Of a stretch of DNA of 64,000 bases, positions 52,444 to 60,053 are shown in pieces. Position numbers and translations under genes: made by a program. Numbering within the stretch: position 1 is the first letter of the stretch; each line of letters starts with the position of its first letter. The stretch covers positions 558,001-622,000 of the forward strand of contig NZ_NNBL01000002.1 of the NCBI RefSeq assembly GCF_002803065.1, written 5' to 3'. The notes below the pieces were generated by a model that saw only the letters and a list, made by a program, of their open reading frames with translations, was not told the origin of the DNA and ran no database searches. The DNA comes from Streptomyces sp. CB01635 (GTDB lineage: Bacteria; Actinomycetota; Actinomycetes; Streptomycetales; Streptomycetaceae).

Positions 52444-54239
52444 AACACAGGCGTACCGTCCCGCGTCAGCCGCCAGTCCACCGAAGCGAACTCCGCCGGG
52501 TCCAAGGTGCCCTTCGCGGTCACCCACTCGGCGATCCGCGTACGGATCTCCGTCGACTCCGACCACAGCTCCTGCGCCGACGCCACATGCGGGAACGCCC
52601 CGCCACCGTTCGCCCGGTAGTTGTTCACCGCGAAAACAAACTTCTGCGCGTCGTCCAGCGCCGCACCCTGATACGTCACGTTCTTGATCCGCGACCCCGC
52701 CGCCTGCGCGACGTCGATGTCGTACGAAAGCCCCGACACGTAGTCGTAGTTGTAGTCCGGCCGGTTGTTCGCGTTCGTCAGCTTGTCCACGTCCACGACC
52801 GCACCCGCCGCCGTCTGCACGAAATACTCCGCCGAGAACTCCAGGTACGCCCGCACCTGCGCACCCGTCATCAACTTCGCGACCAGCGTGTTGTCGTACA
52901 CATACAGACCCGACAGATCCCGGATCGTCACCTCACCCGCCGGAATCGACGACGTCCGCGAGAACGGCGAAGCCTGCGAGAGGACCGGCAGCGACGCGTA
53001 CTCCGTCGACTTCAGGGCCTCCGTCACCACATCGGCCTGCACCTTGTTGATCAGATCGATGATCGGCGCGTCCTTGTACCGGGCGTCCACCGTCGTCAGC
53101 GTCGTCGTCGCCTGACCCACGACCTGGTTCACATACTTCACGACCAGCGCGTGCTCGTCCTCGAGCAACTTCGTGATCTTCGGGTCGTCCGCCACCGCAT
53201 TCGAGTTCAGCAGCTTCGACGACACCGACGTCACCGTCCAGCAGCCCCTCTCCCACTCCAACTCGAAGTCGAAGAGCGCCAGCCGCTCCGCGTAGCACAG
53301 CGGCTCCGACAGAACGACCGACTTCCCGGTCTTCTCGTTCGTCACCAACTGCTGCTCGATCTCCACATGCGCGTGCCCGACGAGAATCGCGTCGATCCCC
53401 GGCACGGTCCTCGCCACATTCGCCGCCGCGTTCTCCACGTACGGCAGCTGATCGCCCCACGACGACGTGCCCGAAGCGCCCGTGTGCGCCGACACGATCA
53501 CCACGTCCGCACCCATCGAGCGCAGCTTCGGCACCCACAGCGCGGCCTGCTCCTCGATGCCGGGGAACTTCAACACGCCCTGCACATACGCCTTGTCCCA
53601 GATCGCGATCCCCGGATTCGTCAGCCCCAGGATCGCCACCTTCACGTCCCTGCCGTGCGGCGTACGCAACTTCTTGATCACGTACGGCCTGAACGCCGGC
53701 TTCTCCGTCTTCGCGTCCACGGCGTTCGCACCGAGCAGCGGGAACTTCAACTGCGACTCGAACTTGCGCAGCGTGTCGATGCCGTAGTTGAACTCGTGAT
53801 TGCCGAGCGCCGCCGCGTCATAACCGATCGCGTTCATCGCCTGCGCCATCGGATGCACCGGACCGTCCGCCGCGGTGATCGGCTCCACGCGCGCGTAGTA
53901 GTACGTCAGCGGCGTGCCCTGGATCGTGTCACCCGCGTCGATCAGGAGCGTGTTGCCACGGCCCTTCTCCTCGCGGACCTGCTTCACCAGCGTCGAGATC
54001 CGAGACAGCCCCTGCGCGTTGCCCGCCGTGTCCGTGTACGCGGCGTCCTTGTAGTAGTCCCAGTTGAAGACATGACCATGCAGGTCCGTCGTCCCCATGA
54101 CGGTGAACGAATACCGCTTGTGCCCCTTCGGCCGCCCCCCGTGCGCCTGCGCTGCCGGCGCCGACACCGCCCCGGTCAACGCCACGGCCGCACCCGTAGC
54201 AGCGGACTTGCCCAGAAACTTCCGGCGATTCAACGGCAT
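52440..54239 (-). CDS. Exported 5'-nucleotidase/2',3'-cyclic phosphodiesterase
   Basis: A 599-residue protein with a twin-arginine signal (NRRKFLGKSAATGAAVALTGAVSAPAAQA). The metallophosphatase domain shows TTDLHGHVFNWDYYKD, LLIDAGDTIQGTP, GNHEFNYG, VVIVSAHTG and ILVGHAHVE. The C-terminal substrate domain includes ASPFSRTSSIPAGEVTIRDLSGLYVYDNTLVAKLMTG and NNYRANGGGAFPHV. It dephosphorylates nucleotides or cyclic nucleotides outside the membrane for scavenging. It is divergent from the SIMPL gene. Confidence 0.92.
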   Translation of the reverse strand: MPLNRRKFLGKSAATGAAVALTGAVSAPAAQAHGGRPKGHKRYSFTVMGTTDLHGHVFNWDYYKDAAYTDTAGNAQGLSRISTLVKQVREEKGRGNTLLIDAGDTIQGTPLTYYYARVEPITAADGPVHPMAQAMNAIGYDAAALGNHEFNYGIDTLRKFESQLKFPLLGANAVDAKTEKPAFRPYVIKKLRTPHGRDVKVAILGLTNPGIAIWDKAYVQGVLKFPGIEEQAALWVPKLRSMGADVVIVSAHTGASGTSSWGDQLPYVENAAANVARTVPGIDAILVGHAHVEIEQQLVTNEKTGKSVVLSEPLCYAERLALFDFELEWERGCWTVTSVSSKLLNSNAVADDPKITKLLEDEHALVVKYVNQVVGQATTTLTTVDARYKDAPIIDLINKVQADVVTEALKSTEYASLPVLSQASPFSRTSSIPAGEVTIRDLSGLYVYDNTLVAKLMTGAQVRAYLEFSAEYFVQTAAGAVVDVDKLTNANNRPDYNYDYVSGLSYDIDVAQAAGSRIKNVTYQGAALDDAQKFVFAVNNYRANGGGAFPHVASAQELWSESTEIRTRIAEWVTAKGTLDPAEFASVDWRLTRDGTPVF

Positions 54240-54371
54240 CTCAGATCCCCTCCGGCACCACTCATCGACAGTTGCAACGCGCGTAGATTCTGTCCCCTCA
54301 ACCCAACACGCAACAGACCTACGAGGTTTCAATCCGATGACTGTCCGATGCGCTGCTGCCACAGTGACCCC

Positions 54372-55097
54372 ATGACCCCCGACGAGACGACACCCGGCGC
54401 ACAGCCCACCGCCACCCCCTACGGCACCCCCCAAGCCCCCCGCATCGCCGTCCGCGGCGAAGCCCGCATCGAGACCGACCCCGACCTCGCCCGCATCGGC
54501 ATCACCGTCAACGCCCGCGGCACCGACCGCCGCGAAGCCCTCACCGACCTCACCCGCCGCAACACCGCCACCCTCGACCTCATCAAGAGCTACGGAGAAG
54601 CCATCGAAAAAGTCGAGACCGGCGCCTTCTCCATCACCCCCGAACTCACCCGTCACGGCCGCTCCGAACGTATCCGCGCCTACCACGGCCGCGTCCACAT
54701 CACCGCCGAACTCACCGACTTCACCGCACTCGGCGAACTCACCACCCGCCTCGCCGACCAGGACCTCACCCGCATCGACGGCCCCTGGTGGTCCCTGCGC
54801 CCCGACTCACCCGTCCACCGCACCGCCCGCCGACAAGCAGTCCACGAAGCCGTCCAGCGCGCCCGCGAATACGCCGAAGCCCTCGGCACCCGCCTCGCCG
54901 CCCTCATCGAACTCGCCGACACCGGAGCCGAAGACCCCGACCGCTACGGACCCGTCCCCGGCGCACCCCACATGCGCATGGCAGCCTATGGCGGCGCCCC
55001 CGACGACACCCCCGCACCCCTCGACCTCGAACCCGAGCGACAGACCGTTTATGCGAACGTCAACGCCCGATTCACCATGCACCCGCCCGAGCTGTGA
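54372..55097 (+). CDS. SIMPL-domain protein (DUF541)
   Basis: A 241-residue protein: IAVRGEARIETDPDLARIGITVNARGTDRREALTDLTRRNTATLDLIKSYGEAIEKVETGAFSITPELTRHGRSERIRAYHGRVHITAELTDFTALGEL, then RRQAVHEAVQRAREYAEALGTRLAALIELADTG and YANVNARFTM. This is the SIMPL/DUF541 fold. Some members are exported oligomers, but this one shows no signal peptide. No enzymatic residues are known for the family. The ATG at 54372 is preceded by CACAGTGACCCC, with a weak ribosome site. Confidence 0.85.
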   Translation: MTPDETTPGAQPTATPYGTPQAPRIAVRGEARIETDPDLARIGITVNARGTDRREALTDLTRRNTATLDLIKSYGEAIEKVETGAFSITPELTRHGRSERIRAYHGRVHITAELTDFTALGELTTRLADQDLTRIDGPWWSLRPDSPVHRTARRQAVHEAVQRAREYAEALGTRLAALIELADTGAEDPDRYGPVPGAPHMRMAAYGGAPDDTPAPLDLEPERQTVYANVNARFTMHPPEL

Positions 55098-55260
55098 AGA
55101 CCACACCTCCCGAACGCCCGCACCGAAATGCATGCTCACCATGCTCATCGGAGCACCCCCATGCACAATTCAACACTTGTCAATAGCCCTTCATCCAAAG
55201 GTGGTTGGGTAGTCATGCGCAACCAATTCCCTACCCGCCGGTAAGCCCTAGGCTCGAAGC

Positions 55261-56697
55261 ATGCGCCGAGCAAAGATCGTCTGCACCCTGGGCCCAGCCA
55301 CCGACTCGTACGAGCAGATCAAGGCACTCGTCGAAGCCGGAATGGACGTAGCCCGCTTCAACCTCAGCCACGGCACCTACGCCGAACACGAGGAGCGCTA
55401 CCACCACGTCCGAAAGGCCTCTGACGAAACCGGCCGCAGCGTCGGAATCCTCGCCGACCTTCAAGGCCCGAAGATCAGACTCGGACGCTTCCGCGAAGGC
55501 CCCGTACTCCTTGAACGCGGCGACGAATTCACCATCACCGTCGAACCCGACGTCCAAGGCGACCGCCAGACCTGCGGAACCACCTACGACGGCCTCGCCA
55601 CCGACGTCACCACCGGCGAACGCATCCTCGTCGACGACGGCAAAGTCACCCTCGAAGTCACCGGCATCGACGGCCCCCGCGTCCACACCACCGTCATCGA
55701 AGGCGGCATGGTCTCCGACCACAAAGGCCTCAACCTCCCCGGCGTAGCCGTCTCCGTCCCCGCACTCAGCGACAAGGACCAGGAAGACCTCCGCTGGGCC
55801 CTGCGCACAGGCGCCGACGTCATCGCCCTCTCCTTCGTGCGCAGCGGCCGCGACATCGAAGACGTCCACCGCATCATGGACGAGGAAGACCGCCGCCTCC
55901 CCGTCATCGCCAAAGTCGAAAAGCCCCAGGCCGTCGACAACATCGACGACATCGTCGCCGCCTTCGACGGAATCATGGTCGCCCGCGGAGACCTCGGCGT
56001 CGAAATGCCCCTCGAACAAGTCCCCATCGTCCAAAAGCGCGCCATCAAACTCGCCAAGCGCAACGCCAAGCCGGTCATCGTCGCGACCCAGATGCTCGAC
56101 TCGATGATCGACAACTCCCGCCCCACCCGCGCCGAGGCATCCGACGTCGCCAACGCCGTCATCGACGGCACCGACGCCGTCATGCTCTCCGGCGAGACCA
56201 GCGTCGGCAAATACCCCGTGGAAACGGTCCGCACCATGGGCCGCATCATCGAAGCCGCAGAGGAAGACATCCTCGCCAAGGGGCTCCCGCCCCTCACCGA
56301 ACGCAACAAACCCCGCACCCAAGGCGGAGCCGTCGCCCGTGCCGCAGCCGAAATGGGCGACTTCCTCGGCGCGAAATTCCTGGTGGCCTTCACCCAGTCC
56401 GGAGACACGGTCCGCCGCCTCTCCCGCTACCGCTCACCCATCCCGCTCCTGGCCTTCACCCCGACCCCGTCCACCCGCTCCCAGCTCAACCTCACCTGGG
56501 GAGTGGAGACCTTCCTCGGCCCCCACGTCGACTCCACCGACGCGATGGTCGACCAGGTCGACGAACTCCTCCTCCAGTACGGCCGCTGCCGGAAGGGCGA
56601 CATCGTCGTCATCACGGCCGGCTCCCCGCCCGGAGTCTCCGGCTCCACGAACCTGGTCCGCGTCCACCACATCGGCGAGGACGACTCACCCAAGTAG
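55261..56697 (+). CDS. pyk: Pyruvate kinase
   Basis: A 478-residue pyruvate kinase: RAKIVCTLGPATDSYEQIKALVEAGMDVARFNLSHG, LADLQGPKIRLGRF, DVIALSFVRSGRDIEDV, PVIAKVEKPQAVDNIDDI with the catalytic Lys, IMVARGDLGVEMPLEQVP, MLDSMIDNSRPTRAEASDVANAVIDGTDAVMLSGETSVGKYPVE and the C-terminal regulatory domain. It makes pyruvate and ATP from PEP. Streptomycetes have two copies; the position suggests the pyk2 orthologue. The upstream 160 bp is unusually AT-rich and probably holds the promoter. Confidence 0.96.
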   Translation: MRRAKIVCTLGPATDSYEQIKALVEAGMDVARFNLSHGTYAEHEERYHHVRKASDETGRSVGILADLQGPKIRLGRFREGPVLLERGDEFTITVEPDVQGDRQTCGTTYDGLATDVTTGERILVDDGKVTLEVTGIDGPRVHTTVIEGGMVSDHKGLNLPGVAVSVPALSDKDQEDLRWALRTGADVIALSFVRSGRDIEDVHRIMDEEDRRLPVIAKVEKPQAVDNIDDIVAAFDGIMVARGDLGVEMPLEQVPIVQKRAIKLAKRNAKPVIVATQMLDSMIDNSRPTRAEASDVANAVIDGTDAVMLSGETSVGKYPVETVRTMGRIIEAAEEDILAKGLPPLTERNKPRTQGGAVARAAAEMGDFLGAKFLVAFTQSGDTVRRLSRYRSPIPLLAFTPTPSTRSQLNLTWGVETFLGPHVDSTDAMVDQVDELLLQYGRCRKGDIVVITAGSPPGVSGSTNLVRVHHIGEDDSPK

Positions 56698-56705
56698 GCG
56701 GGAGG

Positions 56706-57467
56706 TCAGTATTTGGGGCCTACGTGGGTGTCCATGAGGGCGACGGAGGCTTTGCGGGCTATGGAGATGTTGCGATGGTTCGCCTGTCGCCATTCGACGC
56801 CCACTCTGTCCAGGGCGTCGGTGAAGAGCGTGATGATGTCGCCCGACAGGTTGGTGAAGAAGTACCGGGGGTATTCGTAGCGCTTCTGCTCGCCGCCGAC
56901 GATGCGGGTGGCCCAGTTGGTGATGCGGCAGCCATCGGCGTGGATGAGACCGCGAATGAATTCCCACGGGCACGCGTCGACGATTGCTTGCTGCCAGGGT
57001 TCGAGAGCGATCTTGCGCTCGTGCTTCTTGCCAGGCCCGTGCTGCGGGAAGAGACAGGGCCAGTGTTTGCTGGAGGCCGTGACTGCGACGCAACCCTGTT
57101 TCTTGACGCGGCACACGCTGTTGTCCGGCCGTACTGCCCGCATGGCCGCTTCGCAGGCGTCGATAAGGCCCGGCCAGGCGTTGTCCAGCACGATGCGGAT
57201 GAAGTAGACGCCTCGCCGGTGGGCGTTGATGCAGCCATCGCCCAGATAGAGGCCCAACAAGTAGGCGTACGCGGCCTGGTCCTCGGGTAGGGCTGGCGCA
57301 TCGCCGCATCTTGGGCACGGGAGGCCTGCGCGCTTGCGCGGTTCGATGTCGATCTGCCAGGAGCGTATTGCGGCCCGGGAGACCCCGGTCTCCTTGCTCA
57401 CCGAGTTCAGACTGCGACCCTGGGAGACCAGAGTCAGAGCTCGTTTACGCATGCCCATGTCGTACAT
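56706..57467 (-). CDS. Free-standing LAGLIDADG-type protein with HTH domain
   Basis: A 253-residue protein. Residues 8-40 form a helix-turn-helix (RALTLVSQGRSLNSVSKETGVSRAAIRSWQIDI), C51/C54 a CPRC motif, and two LAGLIDADG motifs follow: YLLGLYLGDGCI (69-80) and FIRGLIHADGCRI (170-182), each with the acidic metal-binding residue. It looks like a monomeric homing endonuclease or a domesticated relative; no intron or intein host is seen. It lies next to a tRNA gene and a terminator. Starts at 57467, 57458 or 57452 are possible. Its base composition is clearly less GC-rich than the neighbours, suggesting transfer. Confidence 0.82.
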   Translation of the reverse strand: MYDMGMRKRALTLVSQGRSLNSVSKETGVSRAAIRSWQIDIEPRKRAGLPCPRCGDAPALPEDQAAYAYLLGLYLGDGCINAHRRGVYFIRIVLDNAWPGLIDACEAAMRAVRPDNSVCRVKKQGCVAVTASSKHWPCLFPQHGPGKKHERKIALEPWQQAIVDACPWEFIRGLIHADGCRITNWATRIVGGEQKRYEYPRYFFTNLSGDIITLFTDALDRVGVEWRQANHRNISIARKASVALMDTHVGPKY

Positions 57468-57505
57468 GTGGCCACTCTGTGCGACTCATCGCTACGGCAT
57501 GCAGC

Positions 57506-57541
57506 AAAAAAGCGGACGTTCACGAGAAGGTGAACATCCGC
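57506..57541 (-). terminator. Intrinsic terminator downstream of the tRNA gene
   Basis: On the minus strand a 12-bp stem (57541-57530 pairing with 57523-57512, one mismatch) with a 6-base loop is followed by six T (57511-57506). It ends transcription of the tRNA, whose 3' end lies 34 bp upstream. Confidence 0.85.
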
Positions 57542-57574
57542 TTCAGTGTCGCGACCTTGGAATCCAAGGAAAAG

Positions 57575-57649
57575 TGCCCCGGGTGGGACTTGAACCCACA
57601 CTGTACGGGTTTTGAATCCGTTGCCTGCTGCCAATTGGGCTACCGGGGC
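57575..57649 (-). tRNA. tRNA with anticodon CAA (Leu), class I-like
   Basis: A 75-base tRNA folds well: acceptor stem GCCCCGG/CCGGGGC with discriminator A, D-arm with AATTGG, anticodon loop TTCAAAA (anticodon CAA, codon UUG) and T-arm GTGGG-TTCAAGT-CCCAC. No CCA is encoded. The anticodon stem has one A-C mismatch at its loop end. The variable loop is only five bases (ACAGT), whereas ordinary bacterial tRNA-Leu has a long class II arm. So the anticodon says Leu but the body is class I. Identity as a tRNA is certain; the amino acid it carries is less so. Confidence 0.85.
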
Positions 57650-57749
57650 CCGCAGAATCGAAGGTCTACCCCGACCCGCTGCCCGACCACCTTACCGCAG
57701 CTAGGTACGCTCTTGGGAGCAGTACCCGTGCCCTGAACAAGGAGCTATC

Positions 57750-58406
57750 GTGACCGCCCCCGAGTCGCCCCAGCCCGTAGACGCGCCCGACGACGACAAG
57801 TCGCACGTCCCGCCGCTGACGACCCGTGTCGTCATCGCCGAGGACGAGGCTCTGATCCGCCTCGACCTCAAAGAGATGCTCGAGGAAGAGGGCTACAGCG
57901 TCGTCGGTGAGGCCGGTGACGGTGAGCAGGCGGTCGAGCTGGCTCGTGAGCACAAGCCCGATCTGGTGATCCTCGATGTGAAGATGCCGAAGATGGACGG
58001 CATCACCGCGGCGGAGAAGATCGCGGAGGAGTCGATCGCTCCGGTGCTGATGCTGACGGCGTTCTCGCAGCGCGATCTGGTGGAGCGGGCGCGGGACGCG
58101 GGTGCGATGGCGTATCTGGTGAAGCCGTTCAGCAAGAGTGATGTCGTGCCGGCCATTGAGATGGCGGTGTCGCGGTTCCAGGAGCTGAAGACGCTGGAGA
58201 ACGAGGTCGCGGACCTTACTCTGCGGCTGGAGACGCGGAAGCTGGTGGACCGGGCGAAGTCGGTGTTGCAGACGGAGTACGGCCTGTCGGAGCCGGCGGC
58301 GTTCCGTTGGATTCAGAAGACGTCGATGGATCGTCGGCTTTCGATGCAGCAGGTCGCTGAGGCGGTTATTCAGGACGCCGAGGAGAAGAAGGCGGGGAAG
58401 GGCTGA
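57750..58406 (+). CDS. ANTAR-domain response regulator (PdtaR-like)
   Basis: A 218-residue regulator. Receiver domain at about 25-145: VVIAEDEALIRLDLKEMLEEEGY with the acidic pocket, phospho-acceptor Asp76 in DLVILDVKMPKMDG, Thr in LMLTAF and Lys in LVKPF. A coiled coil (LKTLENEVADLTLRLETRKLVDRAKSVLQ) leads to the C-terminal ANTAR RNA-binding domain (LSEPAAFRWIQKTSMDRRLSMQQVAEAVI). It should bind paired RNA hairpins to prevent termination, after phosphorylation by a soluble kinase. The GTG at 57750 follows AAGGAG. It is convergent with the liv operon. Confidence 0.92.
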   Translation: MTAPESPQPVDAPDDDKSHVPPLTTRVVIAEDEALIRLDLKEMLEEEGYSVVGEAGDGEQAVELAREHKPDLVILDVKMPKMDGITAAEKIAEESIAPVLMLTAFSQRDLVERARDAGAMAYLVKPFSKSDVVPAIEMAVSRFQELKTLENEVADLTLRLETRKLVDRAKSVLQTEYGLSEPAAFRWIQKTSMDRRLSMQQVAEAVIQDAEEKKAGKG

Positions 58407-58427
58407 GTTCCGCCCCGCACCGCTTGT

Positions 58428-58467
58428 GGCTGAGGCCCGTGCCCCCGGAGGGGTACGGGCCTCAGCC
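58428..58467. terminator. Long bidirectional hairpin terminator
   Basis: GGCTGAGGCCCGT (58428-58440) pairs perfectly with ACGGGCCTCAGCC (58455-58467), and CCCC/GGGG extends the stem inside. It lies between the convergent ANTAR regulator and livF. Confidence 0.9.
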
Positions 58468-58483
58468 GTGTGTGCGTTCGGGC

Positions 58484-59200
58484 TCAGTCCTCGCCGAGGT
58501 ACGCCTTGCGGACGGATTCGTCGTGGAGGAGGTCCTGTCCGGTTCCGGAGAGGACGACGGTGCCGACTTCCATGACGTGGCCGTGGTCGGCGAGGGAGAG
58601 CGCGGCCTGGGCGTTCTGCTCGACGAGGAGGATGGTCGTGCCCTGGGACTTGAGTTCGGCGATGGTCGCCATGATCTTCTGCATCATGATCGGGGAGAGG
58701 CCCATGGAGGGTTCGTCGAGCATGAGCAGTTTGGGCTGGGACATGAGGGCGCGGCCCATGGCGAGCATTTGCTGTTCGCCGCCCGAGAGGGTTCCCGCGG
58801 CTTGCTTTCGGCGTTCGCCGAGGATGGGGAAGAGGTCGTAGGCGCGCTGGATGTCCTTCTCGATGCCTGCCTTGTCGGAGCGGAGGAATGCTCCGAGCTG
58901 GAGGTTTTCGGCGATGGAGAGGCGGGGGAAGATGCGTCGGCCTTCGGGGGAGTGGGCGAGGCCCATGGCGACGATCTTGTGTGCGGGGACGCCGGTGAGT
59001 GGCTTTCCGTCGAAGGTGATTTTGCCGCTGAGCGGCTTCAGGAGTCCGGACAGGGTCCGCAGTGTCGTCGTCTTGCCGGCGCCGTTGGTGCCGATGAGGG
59101 TGACGACTTCGCCTTGCTGGACGCTGAAGGAGATTCCCTTGACGGCTTCGATCTTGCCGTAGGCGACCTTGAGGTCTTCTACTTCGAGGAGTGCGCTCAC
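58484..59200 (-). CDS. livF: Branched-chain amino-acid ABC transporter ATPase LivF
   Basis: A 238-residue ATPase: Walker A GTNGAGKTT, Q-loop after PLTGVPAHKIVAMGLAHSPEGRRIFPRLSIAENLQLGAF (typical LivF), signature LSGGEQQML, Walker B LLMLDEPSMGLSP and the H-loop in LVEQNAQAAL. It powers uptake with LivG on the inner membrane face. It is the last gene of the operon; its GTG overlaps the livG stop by 4 bp. Confidence 0.94.
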   Translation of the reverse strand: MSALLEVEDLKVAYGKIEAVKGISFSVQQGEVVTLIGTNGAGKTTTLRTLSGLLKPLSGKITFDGKPLTGVPAHKIVAMGLAHSPEGRRIFPRLSIAENLQLGAFLRSDKAGIEKDIQRAYDLFPILGERRKQAAGTLSGGEQQMLAMGRALMSQPKLLMLDEPSMGLSPIMMQKIMATIAELKSQGTTILLVEQNAQAALSLADHGHVMEVGTVVLSGTGQDLLHDESVRKAYLGED

Positions 59201-60048
59201 TGGTCGTCTCCTTCCGTGGCGTGTGCTTCCGCGGCTTCGACGGCTGCTGCGGCGGTGTCTTCGGGGGCGCCTTCGAAGGGTTCGCCGAGGTAGGCGGCGA
59301 TGACGCGTTCGTCGCCCTGGACGACGTCGCTGGTGCCTTCGACGAGTTTTTCGCCTTGGACGAGGACGGCGACGCGGTCGCAGAGGTTGAAGATGAAGCG
59401 CATGTCGTGCTCGATGACGAGTACGGCGATGCCCTTGTCGCGGATGGCGAAGACGAGTTCTTCGGTGGCGCGGGTTTCTTGGGGGTTCATGCCGGCCGTG
59501 GGCTCGTCGAGGAGGAGCAGGCCGGGCTCGCTGGCGAGTGCGCGCGCGATTTCGAGCTTGCGCTGTTCGCCGTAGGGGAGGCTGCGGGCGAGGTGGTCCC
59601 GCTTGTGGGCGAGGCCGATGAACTCGAGGAGTTCCATGGCGCGTTCTTCGGAGGCGGCTTCGGCTTTCTTGAAGCCGGGTCCGCGCAGGAGCGCGGACCA
59701 GAGGCCTTCCTTTGTCCTGGTGTGGCGTCCGACGAGGACGTTTTCGAGGACGGTCATGTTGGCGAAGAGCCGGATGTTCTGGAAGGTGCGGGCCATGCCG
59801 GCTTTGGTGACCAGGTGGGGCTTGGGCGGGAGTGCGGTGCCCTTGTAGGAGACCTGGCCTTCGGTGGGGATGTAGAGGCCGGTGAGGCAGTTGAAGAAGG
59901 TGGTTTTGCCTGCGCCGTTGGGGCCGATGAGGCCGACGATTTCGCCGCTGTTGACGGTGAGGTCGACGGAGCGTACGGCGGTGAGTCCGCCGAAGCGCAT
60001 GGTGACGCCCTTGGCTTCGAGGACGGCAGTGGTCGTGGTGGTGGTCAT
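59197..60048 (-). CDS. livG: Branched-chain amino-acid ABC transporter ATPase LivG
   Basis: A 283-residue ATPase: Walker A GPNGAGKTTFFNCLTGLY, GMARTFQNIRLFANMTVLENVLVGRH, signature-like LPYGEQRKLEIARAL, Walker B LLLLDEPTAGMNPQE and VIEHDMRFIFNLCDRVAVLVQGEKL. It forms the ATPase pair with LivF. The N-terminal run of six Thr and a C-terminal acidic Ala-rich tail (EDTAAAAVEAAEAHATEGDD) are extra. The ATG at 60048 lies 5 bp after the livM stop. Confidence 0.94.
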   Translation of the reverse strand: MTTTTTTAVLEAKGVTMRFGGLTAVRSVDLTVNSGEIVGLIGPNGAGKTTFFNCLTGLYIPTEGQVSYKGTALPPKPHLVTKAGMARTFQNIRLFANMTVLENVLVGRHTRTKEGLWSALLRGPGFKKAEAASEERAMELLEFIGLAHKRDHLARSLPYGEQRKLEIARALASEPGLLLLDEPTAGMNPQETRATEELVFAIRDKGIAVLVIEHDMRFIFNLCDRVAVLVQGEKLVEGTSDVVQGDERVIAAYLGEPFEGAPEDTAAAAVEAAEAHATEGDDQ

Positions 60049-60053
60049 GCGGG

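Noticed and set aside
51852..54371. Long + strand frame opposite the 5'-nucleotidase, continuous with the SIMPL gene
   Set aside because: It is almost pure Arg/His/Pro until the SIMPL start; only the part from 54372 is a real protein.
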